Made by a program: the position numbers and the translations under genes
Assembly: GCA_902591495.1 (NCBI GenBank)
Contig: CACJAW010000016.1
Coordinates: 1 to 43,299, forward strand
Origin: an uncultured Pseudohongiella sp.
GTDB taxonomy: Bacteria; Pseudomonadota; Gammaproteobacteria; Pseudomonadales; Pseudohongiellaceae
Reading direction: 5' to 3'
DNA: 43,299 bases
Notes under the pieces: generated by a model
Seen by the model: only the letters and a program-made list of their open reading frames with translations
Databases searched by the model: none
Told to the model about the DNA's origin: nothing
Shown here: positions 10,479-20,041 of the stretch, one piece after another
How the letters are laid out: each line of letters opens with the position of its first letter
Numbering within the stretch: position 1 is the first letter of the stretch

Positions 10479-12253
10479 CTGTCAACGTCCGCCATCACAA
10501 AATCTATACTCGCGATAATCGCAATGAGATCAGCCACCATAAAACCCCTACTTATTTCGGGAATCATTTGCAAGTGAGCAAATGAAGGGGTTCTAATTCG
10601 AGTCCTGTAGGACGTCGTGCTCCCATCGCTGACTAAATAGTAACTGTTGATTCCCTTGGTACCTTCTATTGCCATGGTCACTTCGGTCGGTGGGATTACA
10701 GGCCCCCAACTCACGCTCAAGAAGTGGTTTATTAGAGTTTCAATATCCTCCATTGTCTTTTCTTTTCGTGGAGGAGTTGTCAACGGATGGTCTGCTTTGT
10801 AGTGCCCTGACGGCATGTTATCGACGCACTGCTTGATTATTCTTAAACTCTGCCTCATTTCTTCAACCCGGACAGCGCAACGATCATAGCAGTCCCCATT
10901 CACCGCAATTGGTACGTCGAACTCGAAATTTTCATAACCACTATAGGGTCGATTTTTACGAAAATCCCACTCAAAACCGGTTGCTCGAAGTCCAGCACCT
11001 GTAACACCCCAATCAAATGCTTGCTGAGTTGAATACGCGCCTACACCCTGCGTTCTCCTTTTCAGAATACCGTTATTCAGGACCATTTTGTCATATTCAT
11101 CAATGCGAGGAGGCATAAAGTCCAACAACTCTCTAACTCTGCTCTCCCAACCTTCAGGCAGATCCTGCGCAACGCCTCCAATTCGAAACCAACCTGGATG
11201 CATACGAGCACCACAAATTGATTCTATTATGTTAAAAATGCGCTCCCTTTCAACGAACATATAAAATATAGGTGACAGTTGCCCCACATCTTGAGCAAAG
11301 GTTCCATAAAACAACAAGTGACTACATATCCTGAACATTTCTGCAAGCATAATACGTATTGTCTTAACTCGCTCAGGCACTTCGATTCCGGCCATCTTTT
11401 CAACGGCCATCACATAAGGAAGGTTATTCATTACACCACCGAGATAATCGATCCGATCAGTGTAAGGAATATAAGTATGCCATGACTGGCGCTCGCCCAT
11501 TTTTTCAGCACCTCGATGGTGGTAGCCAATATCAGGCACTGCATCAACCAATATTTCTCCGTCTAACTGCACTGCAATTCTAAAAGCACCGTGAACACTT
11601 GGATGATTAGGTCCGAGGTTTAGAAACATAAACTCAGAGTTTTCGGATTCGCGCTTCATCCCCCATTCTTCGGGATTAAAAAGTAGCGCATTTTGCTCTT
11701 CCTCAGCTTTCTCATCCTCAAGCGAAAACGGCTCCATTTCTGTCGCCCGCGCGGGGTGCTCCTTACGCAGTGCATGACCCTCCCAAGTTGGAGGAAGAAC
11801 TATTCTGTAAAGATTAGGATGCCCTTCAAAATTTATCCCGAACATGTCCCATGTCTCACGCTCGTACCAGTTAGCAGAAGGCCATAAACTCACTACAGAC
11901 GGGATGTTTAAGTCAGCATCCATCAACGGAACTTTAATTCGAAAATCTCTATTCCCTGAAAATGACATTAGGTGATAAACAACTGAAAATTCTGACTCAG
12001 GCTGCCCAAGACGGTGGACTCTAACCCTTTCATCAATGGCCGTTATATCAAAAAGCATTTCGAAACGAGGTTCTGCTTTGTCTCGCAAATAGATCAAAAT
12101 CGACGTCAGATCTTTTCGATCTACCCAGATGGTAGGCATGTTGTCGGAAGTGGTTTGCCAAGCAAGGATACGCTGCTCAAACTCCTCACGAAGACCAACA
12201 AGCAGATTAGGTGCGAACTCGCTATTTGCTGATGTATTTACGGCGGTTTTCAT
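10475..12253 (-). CDS. nuoC: Fused NADH-quinone oxidoreductase subunit C/D
   Basis: Quinone-site subunit of the peripheral arm, 592 residues (E. coli NuoCD about 600). Residues 1 to about 180 are the NuoC (30 kDa) domain, with the family stretch [21 protein letters not shown]. From about residue 210 comes NuoD (49 kDa), with [15 protein letters not shown], the quinone-cavity histidine region, and the C-terminal [21 protein letters not shown]. The C-D fusion is typical of Escherichia- and Pseudomonas-type operons. Start ATG at 12253; 61 bp separate it from nuoB. Confidence 0.98.
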   Translation of the reverse strand: MKTAVNTSANSEFAPNLLVGLREEFEQRILAWQTTSDNMPTIWVDRKDLTSILIYLRDKAEPRFEMLFDITAIDERVRVHRLGQPESEFSVVYHLMSFSGNRDFRIKVPLMDADLNIPSVVSLWPSANWYERETWDMFGINFEGHPNLYRIVLPPTWEGHALRKEHPARATEMEPFSLEDEKAEEEQNALLFNPEEWGMKRESENSEFMFLNLGPNHPSVHGAFRIAVQLDGEILVDAVPDIGYHHRGAEKMGERQSWHTYIPYTDRIDYLGGVMNNLPYVMAVEKMAGIEVPERVKTIRIMLAEMFRICSHLLFYGTFAQDVGQLSPIFYMFVERERIFNIIESICGARMHPGWFRIGGVAQDLPEGWESRVRELLDFMPPRIDEYDKMVLNNGILKRRTQGVGAYSTQQAFDWGVTGAGLRATGFEWDFRKNRPYSGYENFEFDVPIAVNGDCYDRCAVRVEEMRQSLRIIKQCVDNMPSGHYKADHPLTTPPRKEKTMEDIETLINHFLSVSWGPVIPPTEVTMAIEGTKGINSYYLVSDGSTTSYRTRIRTPSFAHLQMIPEISRGFMVADLIAIIASIDFVMADVDR

Positions 12254-12314
12254 AATTCTTTAAATTTAATCGGACCTCTACTAACCTTCTAAATTTTGGT
12301 GGTGATAAAACACC

Positions 12315-12956
12315 TCAAACCTCGTTTGGCGAGCGCAACTCAGTGGCTGCAATTCTTTCAGGGCCTCTCACTTCTCTTTGAACCGGGTGGGCTTCCTTCT
12401 GAATGATACCTTGCTCATTAATTACCCAACTCAAAGGCCTGCGTTCCCGGCCTATTGATTCTTGGAGAAGAATCAAACCTTGTAATAAGGCCTCAGGACG
12501 AGGCGGACACCCAGACACATAAACGTCGACTGGTAAAAATTTATCCACGCCCTGCACCACCGAGTAAATATCATACATACCACCCGAGTTTGCGCATGAC
12601 CCCATCGAAATAACCCACTTTGGCTCGAGAAGTTGATCATAGAGAAGCCTCACCACGGGAGCCATCTTGCGAAACACAGTTCCCGCAATAACTATCATGT
12701 CAGCCTGTCGAGGTGTGCCTCTAATAACTTCAGCGCCGAATCGGGCTAAGTCATGTCTCGCCGTAAAAGCTGTGGCCATCTCTACATAGCAGCATGAGAG
12801 ACCAAAATTAAAGGGCCAGACGGAGTTTTTTCGACCCCAAGCGACCATATCCTCCAACTTAGCCATCACAACATTTTGGCGAATAAAATCATCAACCGAA
12901 TTACCACCAGGTTGAGGTGAAGCTGAGTCATTGACTGGTTGTAATTGCCAATTCAT
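12315..12956 (-). CDS. nuoB: NADH-quinone oxidoreductase subunit B (N2 cluster)
   Basis: Carries the terminal [4Fe-4S] cluster N2 that donates electrons to quinone; 213 residues (E. coli 220). The ligands are the vicinal pair Cys55-Cys56 in GLSCCYVEM, Cys121 in [10 protein letters not shown] and Cys150 in [11 protein letters not shown]. The ATG overlaps the nuoA stop as ATGA. The C-terminal 40 residues are hydrophilic and variable. Confidence 0.98.
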   Translation of the reverse strand: MNWQLQPVNDSASPQPGGNSVDDFIRQNVVMAKLEDMVAWGRKNSVWPFNFGLSCCYVEMATAFTARHDLARFGAEVIRGTPRQADMIVIAGTVFRKMAPVVRLLYDQLLEPKWVISMGSCANSGGMYDIYSVVQGVDKFLPVDVYVSGCPPRPEALLQGLILLQESIGRERRPLSWVINEQGIIQKEAHPVQREVRGPERIAATELRSPNEV

Positions 12957-13402
12957 AAGTTAAATTCCTTTCGATTTACGACGCCCCCTGGGCCCTTGAT
13001 AGCTTGGAGCTCTCTTCTTTGAACCGAGGTCCTCCAATCAAGTGCGCCGATTCGCCATAAATAAATGAGAGCGATAACCAAGATAAAAATGAACACACTG
13101 ATTTCAATAAATCCTAGCCAGCCAGCCTCTCGAATGGAGACCGCCCACGCAAACAAAAACACCACCTCTAAATCGAATATTATGAAGAGGATTGCCGTGA
13201 GATAAAAATGTACCGAAATTCTAAATTGAGCAGATCCGACTGAGATAATTCCTGACTCAAACGGAGTATTCTTATACTTCCGATTTATTCTTTGGCCGAG
13301 AAAGAATGAAAGTCCTAACATAACGACCACAACAGTGAGCACTATTGAGGCATATAAAAGGAACGGTCCCAAACCATTCAAAAAGTTAGTCGTTTGATCC
13401 AC
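12953..13402 (-). CDS. nuoA: NADH-quinone oxidoreductase subunit A
   Basis: First gene of the complex I operon, a small membrane subunit of 149 residues (E. coli 147) with three helices. The conserved loop [19 protein letters not shown] and the helix [24 protein letters not shown] segment with its Glu/Asp are clear. The start codon is GTG at 13402. A Shine-Dalgarno-like GAGG lies 12 bases upstream, slightly too far for an ideal site. The stop TAG of an upstream leader reading frame abuts this GTG, so re-initiation is possible. Confidence 0.95.
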   Translation of the reverse strand: MDQTTNFLNGLGPFLLYASIVLTVVVVMLGLSFFLGQRINRKYKNTPFESGIISVGSAQFRISVHFYLTAILFIIFDLEVVFLFAWAVSIREAGWLGFIEISVFIFILVIALIYLWRIGALDWRTSVQRRELQAIKGPGGVVNRKEFNL

Positions 13403-13669
13403 CTAGTTGTCCATCCTCACTTGTTTGTTACGAGGTAACCGACGACAAACAGACGCAAAGAATTTAAAACGCCATAGATGATCATTTAGATTTAACGAAC
13501 TTCGCGTCTTTATAGGTGTAAGGGAGGTGAATCCCTCAAAAAAACGAATTTGACTAAAAGCGTTGGCGGACTGAGCGGGAACCTTCGTGCCAATTCTCAT
13601 AATGTCGGGCAAGTACTTTAAATAGGTCGTTAGATGATTGACTCATTTTTTCATTACACTAAAACTGAG

Positions 13670-13683
13670 CCGCTAATTAGCGG
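13670..13683. promoter_or_regulatory. Perfect 14-bp palindrome CCGCTAATTAGCGG, possible operator
   Basis: CCGCTAATTAGCGG is a perfect palindrome and covers the predicted transcription start of the nuo operon. A dimeric repressor bound here would block initiation. I do not recognise it as a known ArcA, Fnr or NarL site. The function is inferred from symmetry and position only. Confidence 0.4.
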
Positions 13684-13688
13684 ATGGA

Positions 13689-13717
13689 AATGTACACTTA
13701 TAGTCGAAGGAAGGCAA
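13689..13717 (-). promoter_or_regulatory. Candidate nuo operon promoter
   Basis: On the minus strand TTGCCT (13717-13712) and TACATT (13694-13689) are separated by 17 bp. Transcription would start near 13682, leaving a leader of about 280 nt before nuoA. The hexamers are only moderate matches to sigma-70, so this is a candidate. It gains weight from the palindrome exactly at the predicted start. Confidence 0.35.
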
Positions 13718-13818
13718 GTATTTTGTGGGTTTAAAGACTTTTCCAAGCCCTTTTTATATGGCTAGTTGTGACAATATTTTGACGCATTTCTTTTTAACAT
13801 TGAGAGGTTAAATCATGG

Positions 13819-14868
13819 TTAGTTAATGAGGTACGAAGAGAATGGTGAACTAACAAAACTCTCAAATTGATTATTGCTTTTTCTTGTTATCAAAAATGCC
13901 GGGATATTAACATCTTCTATGATCAGTTTTGATTCCTCTAGACCAAGAACCATAAAGGCGGTGGCTAATGCGTCGGCCTCTGCAGCTGATTCACTAATAA
14001 CAAAAGCTGCTGCGAGTTGATGTGAAATCGGGTGACCACTGCGAGGATCTATCTCATGAGAGTAACGAATACCATCGACCTCGAAGTAATTCCTGTAATC
14101 GCCGGAGCCAGCTATGCTAAATAACTTACCGCGATTCGCCAGTAGCTGATAAATACTAGCCGACTCATTTGAGGGTGTTTCGATTGCCGTAATCCATTCT
14201 TCATCATTCAACTTCAATCCATTCATCTTAATCTCACCACCAACTTCGATGAAGTAACTCTCCAGACTTAAGCTATCCAAAAGCAATGCCACCTCATCTA
14301 CTGAATACCCTTTTGCAACGGCACTCAAGTCAATCTGGATAGCCTTCTTTTTTATGATCTCCATTTTAGCTTGATTAATAACCAAATTCTCAGCACCCAT
14401 TCTAGATTTTGCGTCTCTAATTTCTTCTTGCGTAGGCAACTGCCCAAACGGCAAATCTGACTCAGAACCAAAGCCCCATAAGTCGACTAAAGGACCAACA
14501 GTAATGTCAAACGCACCCAGTGTTAGTTTTCGTATTTCATCAGATAATTGCAGAACTTTAATCAAATCATCAGACGCCGTGAATACGGTGCCCACGGGAG
14601 TTTCATTAAGCGCGGTTAATTCCGAATTTTCAGAGTACGTTGAAAAAACTTCTCGATCCAACCTCCGGAGCAATGCGGCTACATTGCTTTCTACGAGCTG
14701 AGCGTCAATAGACGATGGTGAAGCTACGAATTGAACGTCATAGCTAGTACCCATAGTATAGCCAGAAAATTGATAAAGACTTTTTTGCTCTTTGTTAACT
14801 CCGACGACAATAAAGCAGGCTAGCAATATGCCAAGGGCGAAGAGGTATTTGGCCAGATCCTTTACCAC
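13819..14868 (-). CDS. apbE: FAD:protein FMN transferase (ApbE family)
   Basis: Covalently attaches FMN from FAD to Thr/Ser of target proteins, classically NqrB/NqrC and RnfD/RnfG, on the periplasmic face. 349 residues, normal for the family. Motifs: YTMGTSYDV near residue 38, DITVGPLVDLWGFG, IDLSAVAKGYSVDEVA, FIEVGGEIK, HEIDPRSGHPI and ADALATAFMVLG. The N-terminus is a hydrophobic helix with LLAC at Cys18, a possible lipobox, although hydrophobic residues after the Cys also allow a plain membrane anchor. The start is GTG with no strong ribosome-binding site. It lies 18 bp downstream of gap, probably co-transcribed. No Nqr or Rnf gene is in the window. Confidence 0.93.
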   Translation of the reverse strand: MVKDLAKYLFALGILLACFIVVGVNKEQKSLYQFSGYTMGTSYDVQFVASPSSIDAQLVESNVAALLRRLDREVFSTYSENSELTALNETPVGTVFTASDDLIKVLQLSDEIRKLTLGAFDITVGPLVDLWGFGSESDLPFGQLPTQEEIRDAKSRMGAENLVINQAKMEIIKKKAIQIDLSAVAKGYSVDEVALLLDSLSLESYFIEVGGEIKMNGLKLNDEEWITAIETPSNESASIYQLLANRGKLFSIAGSGDYRNYFEVDGIRYSHEIDPRSGHPISHQLAAAFVISESAAEADALATAFMVLGLEESKLIIEDVNIPAFLITRKSNNQFESFVSSPFSSYLIN

Positions 14869-14886
14869 GTGAAATTATGAGGCTTC

Positions 14887-16356
14887 TCAATATTGCTCTT
14901 TTGGGTACAGCTGATAATTGACTCCAACCATTTTATAAACCATTCTAGCCACTTGACAACAATATCCAAATTCATTGTCATACCAAAGGTATAGCACACA
15001 GTTTTTTCCCTCGGCTATAGTCGCATTTGCATCAACGATACCCGCTTCCCTTGTTCCCACAAAGTCACTGGATACCGCATCAGGAGACTGCGTGTAGCTG
15101 ATTTGGTTTTGTAAGTTAGAATGCAACGCAATATCTCTCAGAAATTCATTGAGTTCATCTTTTGTAGTTTCTTTGAGCAAGTTTAAATTCATGATTGCCA
15201 TAGAAACATTCGGAATTGGCACGCGCACGGCATTACCGGTCAACTTTCCGGCGAGCTCGGGTACAGCTTTAACAACGGCTTTAGCCGCCCCAGTTTCGGT
15301 CAAAACCATATTTAAGGCCGCCGACCTACCCCTTCTGCTTCCCTTATGATAATTATCAATGAGATTCTGATCATTCGTGTAGGCATGGACTGTCTCTACA
15401 TGGCCATGACTGATACCAAATCTGTCATTTACCACTTTTAGAACTGGCGCAATCGCGTTTGTGGTGCATGATGCAGCGGTAATTATCTTGTCATCAGCAG
15501 ACATTTGATGGTCATTAACTCCGTAAACGATATTCTTTAACGAACCTTTACCTGGAGCTGTTAAAATTACCTTAGATGCGCCCTTTGACTTAAGGTGTAA
15601 AGACAAACCCTCTTCGTCTCGCCACTTGCCCGTATTGTCAATAATGAGAGCTTCATTAATGTCGTACGCCGTATAATCTATTTCTTCAGGTGAGTTAGCA
15701 TAAATTACTTGAATCACATTACCGTTTGCTATCAAGCAGCCATTCTCCGAGTCGACTCTTACGGTCCCTTGAAAAGCACCATGTACCGAATCGGAGGTAA
15801 ACAGATTAGCTCTTTTTTCGAGGTCACCTTCTCCGCCTGGCCTCACGACAATCGCTCTTAAGCGCATCACTTCCCCAGTGGATGTCCGCTCTATCAACAG
15901 TCGCGCCATTAATCTACCAATTCGACCGAAACCATAGAGAACCAAATCTTGAGATTTTTCTATGGGCTTCTCTTTTAAACCATCTAGGTAACCCAGTTCC
16001 GCTCGAACAAAATCATCCTCCGACAAAGAGCTATCACCCTCACTCTGTTGATGCTCCATGTAACGGACTGTGAGCTTACCGAGATCAATTTGAGCATGCC
16101 ACAAGTCGAGTTTCGCCATCGCCATCAACATGGGATGTGACTCAAATTCAGACATTTCATTTCTCTCAACTTGACGCACGAAACGATGGGACTTCATTAT
16201 AAAAGTTACTGATCGATTATGGAGAGGTCGTCCGTAAATAAATATACCTACATTCCGCTGGCTGAATAGTTGACCGATAACTGGGATCATTTCTTGAACC
16301 AAAGCTTCACGTTGCTTCCAGTCACCAAAATAATCATCTACGCTTGGACGCTCCAC
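14887..16356 (-). CDS. gap: Glyceraldehyde-3-phosphate dehydrogenase, long form
   Basis: NAD(P)-dependent glyceraldehyde-3-phosphate dehydrogenase of 489 residues, about 150 longer than the classical enzyme (about 335). Residues 1 to about 135 are an extra N-terminal region (helical, hydrophilic). The Rossmann motif GFGRIGRLMARLL begins near residue 142. The catalytic Cys297 is in AASCTTNAIAPV and the partner His324 in VHAYTNDQ. The C-terminal WYDNEFGYCCQVARM motif is intact. This long form resembles the Pseudomonas gap gene next to mfd. The GTG start is preceded by AAGGGG. It is divergent from mfd and followed by apbE. Confidence 0.95.
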   Translation of the reverse strand: MERPSVDDYFGDWKQREALVQEMIPVIGQLFSQRNVGIFIYGRPLHNRSVTFIMKSHRFVRQVERNEMSEFESHPMLMAMAKLDLWHAQIDLGKLTVRYMEHQQSEGDSSLSEDDFVRAELGYLDGLKEKPIEKSQDLVLYGFGRIGRLMARLLIERTSTGEVMRLRAIVVRPGGEGDLEKRANLFTSDSVHGAFQGTVRVDSENGCLIANGNVIQVIYANSPEEIDYTAYDINEALIIDNTGKWRDEEGLSLHLKSKGASKVILTAPGKGSLKNIVYGVNDHQMSADDKIITAASCTTNAIAPVLKVVNDRFGISHGHVETVHAYTNDQNLIDNYHKGSRRGRSAALNMVLTETGAAKAVVKAVPELAGKLTGNAVRVPIPNVSMAIMNLNLLKETTKDELNEFLRDIALHSNLQNQISYTQSPDAVSSDFVGTREAGIVDANATIAEGKNCVLYLWYDNEFGYCCQVARMVYKMVGVNYQLYPKEQY

Positions 16357-16398
16357 AAAATCCCCTTCATATAGAATTTAGAACCATAATTGCACATC

Positions 16399-16427
16399 AT
16401 TATGTTGCTAAAGGAAATCCTATGCAA
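16399..16427 (-). promoter_or_regulatory. Candidate promoter for gap-apbE
   Basis: On the minus strand TTGCAT (16427-16422) and CATAAT (16404-16399) are separated by 17 bp, giving a start near 16392 and a leader of about 36 nt. Good spacing and fair hexamers in the right place between divergent genes make this plausible. Confidence 0.45.
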
Positions 16428-16522
16428 CCAGCTCGCCTAATAATTCGTATGACCGAGTTAAAGCATGTTCTACCGACGCACAATTGGTTTAAACCCATGT
16501 TAATTGAGCTACAATTGGCTCA

Positions 16523-16551
16523 TTAGATGAAAGACCCTTTGCGAGTACAAT
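16523..16551 (+). promoter_or_regulatory. Candidate promoter for mfd
   Basis: TTAGAT and TACAAT (16546-16551) are spaced by 17 bp, with a start near 16558 and a leader of about 30 nt. The -10 is good and the -35 is weak. A second, better-looking pair (TTGACT 16560-16565, TACAAA 16583-16588) ends one base before the start codon and would give a leaderless or internal start. Confidence 0.3.
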
Positions 16552-16589
16552 TTTCATTCTTGACTTGATCGCGATGCGATTCTACAAAC

Positions 16590-19500
16590 ATGAATTCAAT
16601 TTTTGACCCGACTCTTCCTGAAAACACATCAGCGATAACCTACTGGGATGGCATCGCTGGTTGTGCCAAAAGTTTAGGAATTTGCCATGCTGCCAACGCA
16701 GCCGATTCACCAATTGTCCTTATCTGTGAGAGTAATGAGAACGTTGAACATTTTTTAAGGGAATTGACCTATTTTTCTAAAGGCTTTGATCACTTACCAG
16801 TATTTGCACTGCCAGACTGGGAAACTCTGCCTTACGATAACTTTTCGCCACACCAAGATATTACTTCTGAACGCCTGCGCACGCTTTACAACCTACCGAA
16901 ACTAACCAAGGGCATTCTAGTGATCTCAATGTCGAGCCTCATGCACAAACTGCCACCAAAAGAATATATAGTCTCCAACAGCCTTGATCTTGTTGTAGGT
17001 CAACAACTGGAGTTAGATCGAGTAAAGGGTGAATTTGTAGAATCTGGATATAAATCGGTTAACACAGTCCTAGACCATGGTGAGTTTGCAATTCGGGGCT
17101 CGATTCTAGACATATATCCAATGGGCTCAGCTTTACCCTATCGTATCGATTTGTTCGACAATGAAATAGAGACACTAAGAACTTTCGATCCAGAAACACA
17201 GAGATCTATTTCGAAAGTTACAGAAATTAAACTTCTGCCAGCCAAGGAATTTCCGCTTGACGAAGATAGTATCAGAAGTTTCAGAACAAACTTTCATGAA
17301 TTTTTCGATGTTGACCCTCGGCAGTGCCCGATCTATCAAGATGTAAGTAATGGCATCGCGTCGCCGGGTCTTGAGTACTATCTGAGCTTATTTTTTGAAT
17401 CCCTAGACACCATATTCGAATTTCTACCTTCAACCTCCGTAATGATAAAAGCTGGAGATGTTTATAGTTCGGGTAGCAATTTTTGGCAAGATATCCACAA
17501 CAGGTATTCCGACAAACAAATTGATCGATTCAATCCAATTCTTAACCCTAAGGAGGTCTTTGTAGAGCCTGACATTCTTATGTCAAAGCTAAAGCACTAC
17601 AGACAAATTGAATTCAAGCAACACAAAAATGCTGAGAATTACAACGTCACAGAATTACCCGAATCTTTAAGTCTGGATACTAAGAATGATGGCTTAACTA
17701 ATCTTGCTGAATTTACGTCGGAGTTCCAAGGAAAAATCATTTTTTGCGCCGAAACTGAGGGACGTCAAGAAGTGGTTATTGAGCTGCTAGAGCGATCCAA
17801 TATTTATCCAGATAAAACAATGAGCATTCATGATTTTCTCAAAGAGGCATCACGAATCGGCATAACAACCGCACCACTAGATCAAGGAATGCTCGCCCCC
17901 AATGAGAACCTCGCCGTTATCACTGAGAGTCAACTTTTTGGCAAAAGAGTTACCCAACGCCGTATGCGCCGAAAAGCCTCAGAAAATGTAGAACTTATTC
18001 TCAGAAACCTGGCGGAATTAAAGGTCGATGATGCCGTTGTTCATTTTGAACATGGAGTTGGAAGATACCGCGGATTGGAGACCATAACTACTGACGACCA
18101 GGCGACAGAGTTTCTGGTCCTAGAATATGCGAAAGCCACAAAGCTTTTTATCCCGGTCACCTCTTTACACCTAATCAGTCGATACAGCGGAGGTGAACAG
18201 GAATCTGTCATACTTGACACGCTTGGAAACGAAAGTTGGAAGAAATCTAAAAGAAAGGCCGCTGAAAAGATACATGACGTCGCTACCGAGTTACTGGAGG
18301 TTTATGCTAAACGAGAAGCCCGAAGTGGTTTCAAATACAAATTAGATCAAGCCGAATATAGTAAGTTTTCGTCAGCATTTACCTTCGAAGAAACTCCTGA
18401 TCAAGCGAATGCGATCGAGAGTGTTATTACAGATATGCAAAATGATCGACCAATGGATCGGCTTATCTGCGGGGATGTTGGTTTCGGAAAAACAGAAGTC
18501 GCAATGCGAGCGGCTTTTCTAGCAGTTAAAAACAGCAAGCAAGTTGTTATATTGGTTCCTACAACACTGCTTGCACAGCAACACTATGAAAGTTTCAGAG
18601 ATAGATTTTCTGGCTGGCCGATTATCGTAGAGCAAGTTTCTCGATTCAAATCAGCATCAGAACAAAAGGATATCTTAAAACGGGCTGAAAAAGGTTGCAT
18701 TGACATTCTTATCGGAACTCACAAACTCCTTCATGCCGAGATCAAATATAAAAACCTAGGCCTAATTATTGTTGATGAAGAGCATAGATTTGGAGTTCGA
18801 CAAAAAGAGAAATTGAAGGCAATGCGAACCGACGCAGACATCCTGACATTGACTGCAACACCAATACCCAGAACATTAAATATGGCACTTTCTGAGATTC
18901 GAGATCTTTCTCTAATTGTTACACCTCCAGCTCGCAGACTATCTGTCAAAACCTTTGTGCGGGAGTATCAAGAAAGCATAATAAGAGAAGCCCTCACACG
19001 AGAATTGCTTCGAGGTGGACAGGTTTTCTATCTACATAATGAAGTGAAAACCATCGTACAAGCTTCAGAAAAAATAGAGAGTCTAATTCCGGAAGCAAGA
19101 GTATGTGTTGCTCATGGTCAAATGCCTGAAAGAGCTCTAGAAAAAATAATGGCTGATTTCTATCATAAAAAATACAACATTCTGGTCTGCACTACGATTA
19201 TAGAAACCGGCATTGACATACCCAGCGCAAATACTATTGTAATTAACCGAGCGGATAAATTCGGTTTAGCACAATTACACCAACTAAGGGGTCGCGTAGG
19301 TAGATCTCACCATCAGGCGTATGCTTACCTCCTTATGCCTAACCAGACCAAACTCGGCACAGATGCGTACAAACGGATCGAGGCAATTCAAGCCGCAACC
19401 ACTCTAGGTGCAGGATTCACGCTTGCAAGTCATGATCTTGAGATAAGAGGTGCTGGAGAGTTACTCGGAGATGAGCAAAGTGGCCACATACAAAAAATAG

Positions 19501-20030
19501 GTTTTTCACTTTACTTTGAAATGTTAGAAGATGCGATCAAGGCCATTAAGAGCGGCAAAATCCCCTCAAATGAATCTGACTCCAAATCAAAAACAGAGAT
19601 AAATTTAAGAATTCCAGCACTTATACCCGAAGATTATTTGCCCGACGTCCATTCGCGACTAATCATGTACAAGAGAATATCTTCTGCCTCAGACACTGAA
19701 GCATTAGATGAATTACAAATAGAAATGATTGATCGCTTTGGCATGTTACCTCGGCCCTTAAAACGCTTATTCCTTATAACTGCTCTAAAGCAGAAAGCTG
19801 AATTATTTGACATAAAAAAAATTGAGTCAGACAGTCATTCAGGTAATATTCAATTTAGCCAATCAACAAACGTTAATCCTGAATGTATAATAAATCTCGT
19901 TCAGAAGTCTCCGAAACTATATAAACTGGTGGACGCACATAGATTGAGCTTTTCTGTTAGCAGTGATGATCCAGACCTCCAAATAAAATTTGTTAGTGAT
20001 ATTTTAGAGAAATTAAAACTAAATAATTAG
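16590..20030 (+). CDS. mfd: Transcription-repair coupling factor
   Basis: ATP-dependent DNA translocase that removes RNA polymerase stalled at lesions and recruits UvrA. 1146 residues, the normal length (E. coli 1148). In order: UvrB-like N-terminal region with LPDWETLPYDNFSPHQD; an RNA polymerase-interaction domain around VDDAVVHFEHGVGRYRGLE; Walker A GDVGFGKTEVAMRAA; Walker B DEEHRFG; TLTATPIPRTLNMAL; and motif VI HQLRGRVGRSHHQAYAYLL. The C-terminal TRCF domain (EDYLPDVHSRLIMYKRI) follows. The start ATG matches the family N-terminus. csiV follows after 11 bp. Confidence 0.98.
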   Translation: MNSIFDPTLPENTSAITYWDGIAGCAKSLGICHAANAADSPIVLICESNENVEHFLRELTYFSKGFDHLPVFALPDWETLPYDNFSPHQDITSERLRTLYNLPKLTKGILVISMSSLMHKLPPKEYIVSNSLDLVVGQQLELDRVKGEFVESGYKSVNTVLDHGEFAIRGSILDIYPMGSALPYRIDLFDNEIETLRTFDPETQRSISKVTEIKLLPAKEFPLDEDSIRSFRTNFHEFFDVDPRQCPIYQDVSNGIASPGLEYYLSLFFESLDTIFEFLPSTSVMIKAGDVYSSGSNFWQDIHNRYSDKQIDRFNPILNPKEVFVEPDILMSKLKHYRQIEFKQHKNAENYNVTELPESLSLDTKNDGLTNLAEFTSEFQGKIIFCAETEGRQEVVIELLERSNIYPDKTMSIHDFLKEASRIGITTAPLDQGMLAPNENLAVITESQLFGKRVTQRRMRRKASENVELILRNLAELKVDDAVVHFEHGVGRYRGLETITTDDQATEFLVLEYAKATKLFIPVTSLHLISRYSGGEQESVILDTLGNESWKKSKRKAAEKIHDVATELLEVYAKREARSGFKYKLDQAEYSKFSSAFTFEETPDQANAIESVITDMQNDRPMDRLICGDVGFGKTEVAMRAAFLAVKNSKQVVILVPTTLLAQQHYESFRDRFSGWPIIVEQVSRFKSASEQKDILKRAEKGCIDILIGTHKLLHAEIKYKNLGLIIVDEEHRFGVRQKEKLKAMRTDADILTLTATPIPRTLNMALSEIRDLSLIVTPPARRLSVKTFVREYQESIIREALTRELLRGGQVFYLHNEVKTIVQASEKIESLIPEARVCVAHGQMPERALEKIMADFYHKKYNILVCTTIIETGIDIPSANTIVINRADKFGLAQLHQLRGRVGRSHHQAYAYLLMPNQTKLGTDAYKRIEAIQAATTLGAGFTLASHDLEIRGAGELLGDEQSGHIQKIGFSLYFEMLEDAIKAIKSGKIPSNESDSKSKTEINLRIPALIPEDYLPDVHSRLIMYKRISSASDTEALDELQIEMIDRFGMLPRPLKRLFLITALKQKAELFDIKKIESDSHSGNIQFSQSTNVNPECIINLVQKSPKLYKLVDAHRLSFSVSSDDPDLQIKFVSDILEKLKLNN

Positions 20031-20041
20031 ATAATTAAAAA

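Larger units (their letters stand above)
13403..13818. other. Leader / spacer between apbE and nuoA
   Basis: This 416-bp stretch has no convincing gene. On the minus strand it would be the leader of the nuo operon. A 69-codon frame from 13612 to 13403 has no recognisable family and no Cys pattern, so I do not call it. A small hairpin (AGGGA/TCCCT with a 6-nt loop) lies near 13522-13537. I looked for an nqrM remnant, expected after apbE in Nqr operons, and found none. Confidence 0.6.

Noticed and set aside
13403-13612. 69-codon minus-strand frame before nuoA
   Set aside because: No recognisable family, no good ribosome-binding site, unusual composition; treated as leader.
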